Shown here piece by piece: positions 1-9,479 of a stretch of DNA of 64,000 nucleotides (its first letter is position 1; the number at the start of each line of letters is the position of its first letter). The translations under genes and the position numbers were made by a program. The notes beneath the pieces were generated by a model, which did not search any database, was not told where the DNA came from, and saw only the letters and a list, made by a program, of their open reading frames with translations. The DNA is from Streptomyces violaceoruber (lineage in GTDB: Bacteria; Actinomycetota; Actinomycetes; Streptomycetales; Streptomycetaceae): contig JODI01000019.1 of NCBI GenBank assembly GCA_000720805.1, positions 59,330 through 123,329 of the forward strand, given 5' to 3'.

Positions 1-930
1 GGTCGCCGACCGGGCGTTTTCCGCCACCCAGCGCTCCCGTTTGGTGCCGGGGACCGGGATGACGTGGCGCCCTTGGGCCAGGATCCACGCCAGGGCCACC
101 TGGGCCGGTGTGACGTCCTCGCCGTGGCGCCCGGCGATCCGGCGCAGGCCGGCCACGATCGGCTGGTTCGCGGCCATCATCTCCGCGGTGAAGCGGGGGT
201 GGCGGGCGCGGACGTCGTCCCGTTCGAAGCCCTCGCCGGGGGTGAGCGTGCCGGTCAGGAAGCCGTTGCCGAGGGGCATCGCGGCGAGGAAACCGATGCC
301 GCGGCTCTCGCACCAGGGCAGCAGCGTCTCCGTGGCCTCCGGCGACCACACCGACAGCTCCGCCTCCACCGCGCTCACCGGGAAGACCTGCTGCACCCGG
401 CGCAGCTGCCGGATCGTCGCGTCGTGCAGCCCGCCCCCGGACCGGCGGCCGCTTCGCGCTCCCACCGCGCACAGCCCCAAGGACCGTACCTTTCCGGCCT
501 GTACGAGCTCCGCCATCGCCCCCCAGGTCTCCTCGACCGGAACCTCCGGGTCCGCCCGGTGCAGCTGGTAGAGGTCGATGACGTCGGTCTGCAGTCGCCG
601 CAGGGAGGCGTCGCAGGCCCGTTTCACATAGCCGGGGCGGCCGTTGGCCACGATGTGCTGCTCGCCCACCAGCAGGCCGACCTTGGTCGAGACGAAGGCG
701 TCCTGGCGGCGTTCCTTCAGCGCTCGTCCGATCAGCAGCTCGTTGGTGAACGGGCCGTACATGTCGGCGGTGTCCAGGAGCGTCGAGCCCAGGTCCAGCG
801 CCCGGTGCACGGCCCTGAGCGACTCCTCGCCGCGCTGCCGCGAACCGCTGTACGCCCAGCTCATCGGCATGCATCCGAGTCCGACGGCTCCCACCGCGAG
901 CGCCGCCGCGCCGATCGTCCTGCGCTCCAC
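1..930 (-). CDS. Aldo/keto reductase, 3' end cut by window edge
   Basis: This is an NAD(P)H-dependent oxidoreductase of the aldo/keto reductase family, of the YajO/AKR13-like type that reduces carbonyl compounds. The first 310 codons are present and the C-terminus lies outside the window. Seen in the translation: the N-terminal ERRTIGAAALAVGAVGLGCM strand, the LLDTADMYGPFTNELLIGRAL segment with the catalytic Asp and Tyr, an IDLYQLHRADPEVPVEET stretch carrying the catalytic His, and the late PVPGTKR cofactor-binding motif. I chose the GTG at 930-928 because GGAGGG lies 10 bases upstream. It is divergent from the dehydrogenase gene at 1007. The substrate cannot be told from the sequence. Confidence 0.9.
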   Translation of the reverse strand, partial: MERRTIGAAALAVGAVGLGCMPMSWAYSGSRQRGEESLRAVHRALDLGSTLLDTADMYGPFTNELLIGRALKERRQDAFVSTKVGLLVGEQHIVANGRPGYVKRACDASLRRLQTDVIDLYQLHRADPEVPVEETWGAMAELVQAGKVRSLGLCAVGARSGRRSGGGLHDATIRQLRRVQQVFPVSAVEAELSVWSPEATETLLPWCESRGIGFLAAMPLGNGFLTGTLTPGEGFERDDVRARHPRFTAEMMAANQPIVAGLRRIAGRHGEDVTPAQVALAWILAQGRHVIPVPGTKRERWVAENARSAT

Positions 931-1006
931 CTGCTCGTTACCCTCCCTGTCCCGGTCCCCCAACCTAACCTCTGCGCTGCCGCGTCCCTGACATAGCCTC
1001 CTGACC

Positions 1007-1960
1007 ATGACTGCTGCTGATGTGTGGCTCCCCGTTCCGCCGGAGGAGATCGACGGGCTCCCCGAGGGCCTCAACTACCGCTTCTGGAACGGCGAGGAGG
1101 ACTTTCCCGCCGACCCCGCCGACTGCGCCTTCTACGTCGTCCCCTACATGCGGCCCGTCGACGTCGTGCTGCGGCCCCTTGCGAAGCTGAGCTCCGTGCA
1201 GGTCGTGCAGACGTTGTCCGCGGGCACCGACGCCGTCGAGCCGGGCCTGAAGCACCTGCCCCCCGGTGTGCGTCTGTGCAATGCGCGCGGGGTGCACGAG
1301 GCGAGCACGGCCGAGCTGGCGCTCGCGCTGATCCTCGCCTCGCTGCGGGGCGTTCCGGACTTCGTCCGCGCGCAGGACCGCGGGGAGTGGCGCGGTGGGT
1401 TCCGGCCCGCCCTGGCCGACCGGAACGTGCTCATCGTGGGCTACGGCTCGATCGGATCCGCGATCGAGGACCGGCTCGTCCCCTTCGAGGTAGCGCGGGT
1501 GGCGCGCGTCGCGCGCTCCGCACGCACCACGGCGCGCGGACCGGTGCACCCACTCACCGACCTGCACGCCCTGCTGCCGGACGCGGACGTCGTCGTCCTC
1601 GTCACACCGCTCACCGAGACCACCCGCCACCTGGTGAACGCCGACTTCCTCGCCCGTATGAAGGACGGCGCGCTGCTGGTCAACGTGGCCCGCGGCCCGA
1701 TCGTCGACACCAAGGCGCTGCTCGCGGAGCTGGAGAGCGGCCGCCTGACCGCCGCCCTCGACGTCACCGACCCCGAGCCGCTGCCGCCGGGCCACCCCCT
1801 GTGGCAGGCACCCGGCGTGCTCATCAGCCCGCACGTCGGCGGCCCCACGTCCGCGTTCCTGCCGCGCGCCAAGCGGCTCCTGGTGGACCAGTTGAACCGT
1901 TTCGTGAACCGGGAACCGCTGCGCAACGTGATCCTTACGACAGGCACAACCGGCGTCTGA
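1007..1960 (+). CDS. D-2-hydroxyacid dehydrogenase, NAD-dependent
   Basis: This 317-residue protein belongs to the D-isomer-specific 2-hydroxyacid dehydrogenase family, like SerA at 9480 but without a regulatory domain. Seen: the Rossmann motif GYGSIG (about residues 145-150), the substrate-binding Arg in NVARGPIVD, a Glu in DPEP, and the catalytic His in SPHVGG. The family reduces 2-keto acids or oxidises D-2-hydroxy acids; the substrate is not predictable here. No clear ribosome binding site precedes the ATG. Instead TAGCCT (994-999) sits seven bases before it, which would fit a leaderless transcript with this as its -10 box; the -35 is poor, so this is inference. Confidence 0.92.
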   Translation: MTAADVWLPVPPEEIDGLPEGLNYRFWNGEEDFPADPADCAFYVVPYMRPVDVVLRPLAKLSSVQVVQTLSAGTDAVEPGLKHLPPGVRLCNARGVHEASTAELALALILASLRGVPDFVRAQDRGEWRGGFRPALADRNVLIVGYGSIGSAIEDRLVPFEVARVARVARSARTTARGPVHPLTDLHALLPDADVVVLVTPLTETTRHLVNADFLARMKDGALLVNVARGPIVDTKALLAELESGRLTAALDVTDPEPLPPGHPLWQAPGVLISPHVGGPTSAFLPRAKRLLVDQLNRFVNREPLRNVILTTGTTGV

Positions 1961-2203
1961 CCCCCGCGGGTTGAGCCGCACGCGCGCGATCCGCGCGACG
2001 GACGCAACCGGGGCGCAATCCGTTTCCGGTACCCTCCGCAACCTCCCGGACGCGGTCCGTGCTCGCGTTGCCGCTGGTCGTCACGGAGCGTAGAGGAACT
2101 ATGTCCCTGAGTGACGAGACTGGTGTATCGTCCCGACAGGGGCTGCGCCGCGCACCGTTCGGCGCCGGGGATGGATTTCAGACTGTGAGGGGGGCGACGG
2201 GCG

Positions 2204-2428
2204 ATGCACGGCCTATGGACGAACGATCCGACGCGGCGGAGCCGCCGCCGGCGACCCTGGCACACGGCCGCGCGCGGCCGCGGTCACCATGGCGGTCGTA
2301 CCGGACACCGCGGTCATCACCACCGCAGCCACCATCACCGCGGGCACAGCAGCCGCAGAAGGCATGCGCAGCCGCCACGCCGGGACCCGAGGGACCTCGG
2401 GGCGGCCAGGACCGGGAGGGCCCGGTGA
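2204..2428 (+). CDS. Possible small His/Arg-rich protein coupled to the GGDEF gene
   Basis: This is a candidate 74-residue gene. Seen: an ATG preceded by GAGGGGGG about 10 bases upstream, and a stop TGA (2426-2428) that overlaps the GTG start (2425-2427) of the downstream GGDEF/EAL gene in the GTGA arrangement typical of translational coupling. The product is very basic and has a His cluster (GHRGHHHRSHHHRGH). I recognise no family. Third-position GC is about 75-80%, lower than in the neighbouring genes, and the other two frames are also open here, so coding status is uncertain. The alternative is that the stretch is an untranslated leader, or codes for an N-terminal extension of the downstream protein. 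Confidence 0.4.
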   Translation: MHGLWTNDPTRRSRRRRPWHTAARGRGHHGGRTGHRGHHHRSHHHRGHSSRRRHAQPPRRDPRDLGAARTGRAR

Positions 2429-5400
2429 ACTCGCCCCCGCCTTCCACGACCACTCTCGACGCGGTGGTGCGGGTCCAGCCCGCGCCGGGGCCGGCACCGA
2501 CCCGCCCCCCGGCCGCCGACAGCGGACCGAGCCTGGTCCGCCAACTCGTCCTGGCCCTGGTGTGCGCGGGATACGCCGTCGGTTCCGCGGTCGGCTGGGG
2601 CTCGCGCGAAGTCGCGTTGATCATGGGCGATTTCGGGCTGAGCGCCGCGGCGGGCGCCGGGGCCGTGTCCTGCTTCCTCTACGCCCGCGACCCCCAAATC
2701 CGCTTTCGACCCGCCTGGCTGCTGTTCGCCCTCTCCTCGACGATGGCGGCCCTGGGCAACCTGGTCTGGGGGTGGTACGAGGTCGTCCTGGGTACCACCG
2801 TCCCCAGCCCCAGCTACGCCGACCTGTTCTTCCTCTGCTTCGCGCCGCCCGCGATCGTGGGCCTGCTGGTGCTCGCCAAGCGCCCGGTGACGAAGGCGGG
2901 CTGGGTCTGTCTCGGTCTGGACGCCTGGCTGATCGGCGGCTCCCTGCTCACGCTGTCCTGGAGCCTCGCCCTCGCGCAGGCGGCGAAGTCCGAGGGCTCG
3001 AGCGTGGCGCACGCCGCGCTGTCGCTCGCGTACCCGCTGCTGGACATCGTCCTGCTCAGCATGGTGCTCGCCCTGCACTTCAGGCGCTCGTCGGTGAACC
3101 GTACGGCGGTCAACACCGCCATCGGCGCACTCGCCCTGACCGTGATGTGCGACGCCCTGTTCACCTCGCCGCTGCTGCACGACGCCTACCGCTCGGGCCA
3201 GTTGCTCGACGCGGGCTGGTTCGCCGGTTCGCTGCTGCTCGCGTACGCCCCCTGGGCCGCCCCGCGGTCCGGGGGCGACGCCGACCGGCCGCATCCGCCG
3301 GGGCGCGCGCGCCTGGTGCGCGAGCACCTGCCGGGACAGCGCTCCGGTCCGCACCATCATCCGCCCGCGCAGGGAGATGATCACAGCCGGTACCCGGCCG
3401 CCCGGCCCATCGCCGGCTCCCTGGCCGCGCTCACGCCCTATCTCGCCGCCGCCGTCTGCACCCTGGGGATCCTCTACAACGTCCTCAACGGCCGCAGCGT
3501 CGACCGCGTGGTGCTCATCACCGGCGGCACCGTGGTGCTCGCCCTCGTGATGCGCCAGGGCATCATGCTGCTCGACAACATCATCCTCGCCCAGGAACTG
3601 GCGCAGAAGGAGAATCACTTCCGCTCCCTGGTGCAGGGTTCCAGCGACGTCATCATGATCGCCGCGCCGAACGGCATCCTCCGGTACGTCTCCCCGGCCG
3701 CCGCCGGGGTGTACGGCCGCCCCGCGGAGGACCTCGTCGGCACGGAACTGGCCGCACTCATCCACCCGGAGGACCTGGGCTGCGTGGTGCACGAGGTGCG
3801 CCGCTTCCTCGCCGCCAGCCCTCTCGACGAACCCACCACCCGCATCGAGTGCCGCTTCCGGTCCGGCGACGGCGGCTGGCTCAACGTCGAGTCCACCGTC
3901 AACCGCCACCAAGGCGGCCTCATCTTCAACAGCAGGGACGTCACCGAGAGGGTGCGTCTGCAGGCGCAGCTCCAGCACAACGCCGAGCACGACCCGCTGA
4001 CCGACCTGCCCAACCGCGCCCTGTTCACCCGGCGCGTCCAGCAGGCCCTGTCCGGCCGCCGTTCCACCGACCGGGGTGCCGCCCTGCGCGGCACAGCTGT
4101 CCTCTTCATCGACCTCGACGGCTTCAAGGCCGTCAACGACACGATCGGGCACCAGGCCGGGGACGAGTTGCTCGTCCAGGCCGCCCGCAGACTGCAGGAC
4201 GCCGTCCGCCACGGCGACACCGCCTCCCGGCTCGGCGGCGACGAGTTCGCGGCCCTGATCGTCGGAGACGGATCCCAGGACCGGACCGCCCGTGAACGCC
4301 ACATACTGGAGCTCGCCGAGCGTCTCAGGACCACCCTCTCGCAGCCCTATCTCATCGACGGCAACGATGTCCGGGTCAACGCCTCCATCGGAGTGGCCTT
4401 CGCCGAACAGGGCCTCGGTGCGGGCGAGTTGCTGCGCAACGCCGACCTCGCCATGTACCGCGCCAAGGCGGCCGGCAAGGGCCGGGTCGAGCTGTACGCC
4501 CCACAGATGCAGCAGGACGTCGTACGGAAGGCGGAGCTGGCCACGCGGCTGCGGGCCGCACTGCACGACGGCGAGTTCACGCTGCTGCACCAGCCGGTGG
4601 TGGGTCTGCAGGACGGCCGGATCGCGTCGGTGTCCGCGCAGGCGCGCTGGCGCTCCTCACAGGGGGTGCTGTTCACGCCCGCCGAGTTCCTGCGGGTGGC
4701 CGAGGACAGTGACAAGACCGCCGAGCTGGGGCGCTGGATGCTGGAGGAGGCCGTCGAGCAGGCGGCCGAGCGGACGGGGACCGGGCTGAACGTGCCGGTG
4801 GCGGTCCGCCTGGGCGCCCGTCGCCTGCTGGACCGCTCGATGCCGCTCGGCTCGATAGAGGCCCTGCTGACCCGGCACGGGCTGCCTTCGGGCTCCCTGG
4901 TGATCGAGCTGTCCGACATCGACCCCCGGGTCTCCCTGGACGAGCTGGAGCGCCGGCTGAGCGCGTTGCGCAGACTCGGCGTGCGGATCGCCCTGGACGG
5001 CTTCGGGAGTGGCTACGCGGCCATCACCGCCCTGCGGCGGCTCCCCGTCGACGTACTGAAACTCGACCGCGGTCTGGTCGAGGGCGTCGTCGAGTCCGCG
5101 CGGCTGCACAAGATCACCAGCGGGCTGCTGCGCATCGCGGGCGATCTCGGGCTGCAGTCGGTGGCGGACGGCGTGGATCTGCCGGAGCAGGTCGTGGCGC
5201 TGCGTGCCATGGGCTGCACGCACGGGCAGGGCATGGCGTTCTCCGGTCCGCTGGACGAGTACCGGCTGCGCCGGGCGCTGGGCAGCGGCCGCTATCCGGT
5301 GCCGCACGGGCCGGTCGAACCCGCGTTCGCGGGCGGCGGCGCCGGGGTGTACACCGGAGGTGTGACCGCGGTGCTCAGCGGCGGTACGGCGCTGCGCTCA

Positions 5401-5430
5401 CATAATGAGACTCCCGTCCCACCCACTTGA
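2425..5430 (+). CDS. Membrane diguanylate cyclase with PAS, GGDEF and degenerate EAL domains
   Basis: This 1001-residue protein probably synthesises cyclic di-GMP, the messenger that holds Streptomyces in vegetative growth through BldD. Domains in order: a Pro-rich N-terminus; eight to ten membrane segments up to about residue 385; a PAS domain (about 397-505); a GGDEF domain with intact GGDEF at 604-608; and an EAL domain (about 712-950). The EAL domain looks inactive: the EAL signature is SAQ (737-739), and the paired metal-binding aspartates of DDFG read D858-G859. I chose the GTG at 2425 because GGGAGG lies five bases upstream and the start overlaps the preceding ORF's stop. The frame stays open to 2059, so a longer form (for example ATG 2101) cannot be excluded. 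I recall the S. coelicolor counterpart as SCO5511. Confidence 0.88.
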   Translation: MNSPPPSTTTLDAVVRVQPAPGPAPTRPPAADSGPSLVRQLVLALVCAGYAVGSAVGWGSREVALIMGDFGLSAAAGAGAVSCFLYARDPQIRFRPAWLLFALSSTMAALGNLVWGWYEVVLGTTVPSPSYADLFFLCFAPPAIVGLLVLAKRPVTKAGWVCLGLDAWLIGGSLLTLSWSLALAQAAKSEGSSVAHAALSLAYPLLDIVLLSMVLALHFRRSSVNRTAVNTAIGALALTVMCDALFTSPLLHDAYRSGQLLDAGWFAGSLLLAYAPWAAPRSGGDADRPHPPGRARLVREHLPGQRSGPHHHPPAQGDDHSRYPAARPIAGSLAALTPYLAAAVCTLGILYNVLNGRSVDRVVLITGGTVVLALVMRQGIMLLDNIILAQELAQKENHFRSLVQGSSDVIMIAAPNGILRYVSPAAAGVYGRPAEDLVGTELAALIHPEDLGCVVHEVRRFLAASPLDEPTTRIECRFRSGDGGWLNVESTVNRHQGGLIFNSRDVTERVRLQAQLQHNAEHDPLTDLPNRALFTRRVQQALSGRRSTDRGAALRGTAVLFIDLDGFKAVNDTIGHQAGDELLVQAARRLQDAVRHGDTASRLGGDEFAALIVGDGSQDRTARERHILELAERLRTTLSQPYLIDGNDVRVNASIGVAFAEQGLGAGELLRNADLAMYRAKAAGKGRVELYAPQMQQDVVRKAELATRLRAALHDGEFTLLHQPVVGLQDGRIASVSAQARWRSSQGVLFTPAEFLRVAEDSDKTAELGRWMLEEAVEQAAERTGTGLNVPVAVRLGARRLLDRSMPLGSIEALLTRHGLPSGSLVIELSDIDPRVSLDELERRLSALRRLGVRIALDGFGSGYAAITALRRLPVDVLKLDRGLVEGVVESARLHKITSGLLRIAGDLGLQSVADGVDLPEQVVALRAMGCTHGQGMAFSGPLDEYRLRRALGSGRYPVPHGPVEPAFAGGGAGVYTGGVTAVLSGGTALRSHNETPVPPT

Positions 5431-5463
5431 CAGTGAGTGCGTGCCGGGGGGAGGGTCAGTGCC

Positions 5464-5505
5464 ATGCGCACCCGAATTCTCGTACTTGGAAAGCGCGTCG
5501 GCTGA
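5464..5505 (+). CDS. ilvBNC leader peptide MRTRILVLGKRVG
   Basis: This 13-codon ORF has a strong ribosome binding site (GGGGGGAGGG, nine bases upstream) and carries the run Ile-Leu-Val-Leu encoded by ATT CTC GTA CTT, all products of the downstream pathway. GTA, CTT and ATT are rarely used codons in this GC-rich genome, so the ribosome should stall when charged Ile, Leu or Val tRNAs are scarce. It lies 228 bases before ilvB with a terminator in between (5560-5593). The layout matches ribosome-mediated attenuation of ilv operons. A CATAAT at 5401-5406 and a TTGACA at 5427-5432 are possible promoter elements, but neither has a convincing partner. Confidence 0.88.
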   Translation: MRTRILVLGKRVG

Positions 5506-5559
5506 CGCTGGTGACGTCCGGACGGACCCGGAACTCCCAGCGACCCCACCCGGCGCGCT

Positions 5560-5593
5560 CCCCTCGCTTGCCTTATGGCACGAGGGGTTTTTT
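5560..5593 (+). terminator. Attenuator terminator of the ilvBNC leader
   Basis: An intrinsic terminator lies between leader peptide and ilvB. CCCCTCG (5560-5566) pairs perfectly with CGAGGGG (5581-5587), an inner TGCC/GGCA pair continues the stem around a TTAT loop with a two-base bulge, and six T residues (5588-5593) follow. T-runs like this are uncommon in Streptomyces. An alternative antiterminator fold forming when the ribosome stalls is inferred, not shown. Confidence 0.88.
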
Positions 5594-5675
5594 GTTGCAC
5601 AGGAACCGTTCGTGCAGTAGCCGAACACCGTACAAACTTCGCGTAACGCCCACCACAAAACCGCAGTACAAACAC

Positions 5676-5725
5676 CAGCACAAAGCCTCAGCACCAAACC
5701 TCAGCACAAAACCCTCAGCATCGAG
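5676..5725 (+). repeat. A/C-rich tandem repeats just before ilvB
   Basis: Between the attenuator and the ilvB start the sequence is nearly free of G and T. It has three tandem units, CAGCACAAAGCCT (5676-5688), CAGCACCAAACCT (5689-5701) and CAGCACAAAACCCT (5702-5715), then a fourth partial unit CAGCATCGAG. The surrounding 5640-5727 has more CACAAA motifs. Such a stretch should be unstructured in RNA. Confidence 0.75.
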
Positions 5726-5731
5726 AAGAGA

Positions 5732-7585
5732 ATGCCGATGACCGAGCAGGCCACCGGGGCCCATCACCCGCAGCCGCGGCCCCGATCCGGAGGACAGTCC
5801 GCCCTCGAGCACGTCACGGGCGCGCAGTCCCTCATCCGCTCTCTCGAGGAGGTCGGGGCCGACACGGTATTCGGCATTCCCGGCGGTACGATCCTTCCGG
5901 CCTACGACCCGCTGATGGACTCCACCAAGGTGCGCCACGTCCTGGTCCGGCACGAGCAGGGAGCCGGCCACGCGGCCACCGGTTACGCGCAGGCCACCGG
6001 CAAGGTCGGCGTCTGCATGGCGACCTCCGGCCCCGGCGCGACCAACCTGGTGACACCGATCGCGGACGCCCACATGGACTCGGTGCCGCTCGTGGCGATC
6101 ACCGGACAGGTGGCCTCCAAGGCGATCGGCACGGACGCCTTCCAGGAGGCGGACATCGTCGGCATCACCATGCCGATCACCAAGCACAGCTTCCTCGTCA
6201 CCAAGGCCGAGGACATCCCGCGCGCCATCGCGCAGGCGTTCCACATCGCCTCCACCGGCCGCCCGGGACCGGTCCTGGTCGACATCCCCAAGGACATCCT
6301 CCAGGCGAAGACCACCTTCTCCTGGCCGCCGACCATGGACCTGCCCGGCTACCGGCCCGTCACCAAGCCGCACGCCAAGCAGATCCGTGAGGCCGCCAAG
6401 CTGATCACCGCCGCCAAGCGGCCCGTCCTGTACGTCGGCGGCGGTGTCCTCAAGGCCGGCGCGACCGCCGAGCTGAAGGTGCTGGCCGAGCTGACCGGCG
6501 CGCCCGTCACCACCACCCTGATGGCGCTCGGCGCGTTCCCCGACAGCCACCCGCAGCACCTGGGCATGCCCGGTATGCACGGTTCCGTGGCCGCCGTCAC
6601 GGGACTCCAGAAGGCCGACCTGATCGTCGCCCTCGGAGCCCGCTTCGACGACCGCGTCACCGGCAAGCTGGACAGCTTCGCCCCGTTCGCCAAGATCGTC
6701 CACGCGGACATCGACCCGGCGGAGATCGGCAAGAACCGCGCCGCCGACGTGCCGATCGTCGGTGACGCCCGCGAGGTCATCGCCGACCTGATCCAGGCCG
6801 TGCAGAAGGAGCACAGCGAGGGTGGCCAGGGCGACTACACCGCCTGGTGGAAGGACCTCAACCGCTGGCGTGAGACCTACCCGCTCGGCTACGACCAGCC
6901 GGGCGACGGCTCGCTCTCCCCGCAGCAGGTCATCGAGCGCATCGGCCAACTCGCGCCCGATGGCACGATCTTCACCGCGGGCGTCGGCCAGCACCAGATG
7001 TGGGCCGCGCACTACATCCAGTACGAGAAGCCGGCGACCTGGCTGAACTCCGGCGGCGCCGGAACCATGGGGTACGCCGTCCCGGCCGCGATGGGCGCCA
7101 AGGCCGGCGCCCCGGGCCGGACGGTCTGGGCGATCGACGGCGACGGCTGCTTCCAGATGACCAATCAGGAGCTCACCACCTGCGCCCTGAACAACATCCC
7201 GATCAAGGTCGCCATCATCAACAACGGTGCCCTCGGGATGGTCCGCCAGTGGCAGACCCTCTTCTACAACCAGCGCTACTCCAACACCGTGCTGCACTCC
7301 GGCCCGGAGGCGGACGGCAAGCAGCCGAGCGCCGGCACCCGCGTCCCCGACTTCGTGAAGCTGTCGGAGGCCATGGGCTGTTACGCGATCCGCTGCGAGT
7401 CGGTGGACGACCTCGACAAGGTCATCGAGGAGGCGAACTCGATCAACGACCGTCCGGTCGTCGTCGACTTCATCGTCCACGAGGACGCGATGGTGTGGCC
7501 GATGGTCGCCGCCGGCACCTCCAACGACGAGATCATGGCCGCCCGGGACGTCCGCCCCGACTTCGGCGACAACGAAGACGACTGA
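5732..7585 (+). CDS. ilvB: Acetolactate synthase large (catalytic) subunit
   Basis: IlvB catalyses the first shared step of valine, leucine and isoleucine synthesis: two pyruvates to 2-acetolactate, or pyruvate plus 2-ketobutyrate to 2-aceto-2-hydroxybutyrate, using thiamine diphosphate, FAD and Mg2+. The 617 residues match the family length. Seen: the catalytic Glu in [14 protein letters not shown], the central FAD/TPP_M domain, and the C-terminal thiamine diphosphate motif [17 protein letters not shown]...[12 protein letters not shown]. The start is ATG 5732, with an in-frame ATG at 5738 as alternative. It heads the ilvB-ilvN-ilvC run; ilvN follows after 21 bases. Expression should depend on the attenuator at 5464-5593. 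Confidence 0.97.
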   Translation: MPMTEQATGAHHPQPRPRSGGQSALEHVTGAQSLIRSLEEVGADTVFGIPGGTILPAYDPLMDSTKVRHVLVRHEQGAGHAATGYAQATGKVGVCMATSGPGATNLVTPIADAHMDSVPLVAITGQVASKAIGTDAFQEADIVGITMPITKHSFLVTKAEDIPRAIAQAFHIASTGRPGPVLVDIPKDILQAKTTFSWPPTMDLPGYRPVTKPHAKQIREAAKLITAAKRPVLYVGGGVLKAGATAELKVLAELTGAPVTTTLMALGAFPDSHPQHLGMPGMHGSVAAVTGLQKADLIVALGARFDDRVTGKLDSFAPFAKIVHADIDPAEIGKNRAADVPIVGDAREVIADLIQAVQKEHSEGGQGDYTAWWKDLNRWRETYPLGYDQPGDGSLSPQQVIERIGQLAPDGTIFTAGVGQHQMWAAHYIQYEKPATWLNSGGAGTMGYAVPAAMGAKAGAPGRTVWAIDGDGCFQMTNQELTTCALNNIPIKVAIINNGALGMVRQWQTLFYNQRYSNTVLHSGPEADGKQPSAGTRVPDFVKLSEAMGCYAIRCESVDDLDKVIEEANSINDRPVVVDFIVHEDAMVWPMVAAGTSNDEIMAARDVRPDFGDNEDD

Positions 7586-7606
7586 GCGAGAGAGACGTAA
7601 AGAGAC

Positions 7607-8134
7607 ATGTCCAAGCACACGCTCTCGGTCCTGGTGGAGAACACGCCCGGCATCCTGGCCCGGATCGCCGCCCTGTTCTCCCGCCGCGGCTTCAACATCG
7701 ACTCGCTCGCCGTCGGTGTCACCGAGCACCCCGACATCTCCCGCATCACCATCGTGGTGAGTGTCGTCGACGAACTGCCGCTGGAGCAGGTGACGAAGCA
7801 GCTCAACAAGCTCGTCAACGTGCTCAAGATCGTCGAGCTGGAGCCCGGATCGGCCGTCCAGCGCGAACTCGTTCTGGTGAAGGTGCGCGCCGACAACGAG
7901 ACGCGCTCCCAGATCGTCGAGATCGTCCAGCTGTTCCGCGCCAAGACGGTCGACGTCTCCCCGGAGGCCGTCACCATCGAGGCCACCGGCTCCAGCGACA
8001 AGCTGGAGGCGATGCTCAAGATGCTCGAGCCGTACGGCATCAAGGAACTGGTGCAGTCCGGCACGATCGCGATCGGACGCGGTGCCCGTTCGATCACGGA
8101 CCGGTCGCTGCGCGCCCTGGACCGGTCGGCATAA
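7607..8134 (+). CDS. ilvN: Acetolactate synthase small (regulatory) subunit
   Basis: IlvN is the regulatory partner of IlvB. Its N-terminal ACT domain (HTLSVLVENTPGILARIAAL, residues 3-22, then FNIDSLAVG) binds valine for feedback inhibition, and a C-terminal ALS_ss_C domain contacts the catalytic subunit. At 175 residues it is the usual actinobacterial length. The short gap after ilvB suggests co-transcription. ilvC follows after 129 bases with no obvious terminator between them. Confidence 0.97.
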   Translation: MSKHTLSVLVENTPGILARIAALFSRRGFNIDSLAVGVTEHPDISRITIVVSVVDELPLEQVTKQLNKLVNVLKIVELEPGSAVQRELVLVKVRADNETRSQIVEIVQLFRAKTVDVSPEAVTIEATGSSDKLEAMLKMLEPYGIKELVQSGTIAIGRGARSITDRSLRALDRSA

Positions 8135-9265
<1,131 letters not shown>

Positions 9266-9271
9266 CGTCGT

Positions 9272-9303
9272 GGTCCGGCTGCGGCGCCCGCCGCGGCCGG
9301 ACC
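9272..9303 (+). terminator. Terminator after ilvC
   Basis: Fourteen-base stem GGTCCGGCTGCGGC / GCCGCGGCCGGACC with one G-T pair and a GCCC loop, seven bases after the ilvC stop. There is no T-run, as is common in Streptomyces terminators. Confidence 0.8.
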
Positions 9304-9479
9304 TCTCCCGTCCGGGTGATCCTTCCGCCAAGGCGTAAGACGACCCCCGCCGCGCCACTACACTGCCGTACAACATACGCGTCAGGCCCACAGCGTCGTG
9401 CGTCTTCCACGCGGCTAGCACCCCTCCACCGCATGCGGCCGTCGGGACGGCCGTCCGCATTGGACATGTGAGGACTCAC

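Noticed and set aside
2289..3380. 363-codon frame overlapping the GGDEF gene
   Set aside because: After the first 45 codons it is an out-of-frame reading of the membrane region, Arg/Pro-rich and without hydrophobic segments.
9433..9471. Short ORF MRPSGRPSALDM before serA, with two Ser codons
   Set aside because: It could mimic a serine leader peptide, but it has no ribosome binding site and no terminator before serA, and it overlaps a hairpin. Two Ser codons in 12 are near chance.
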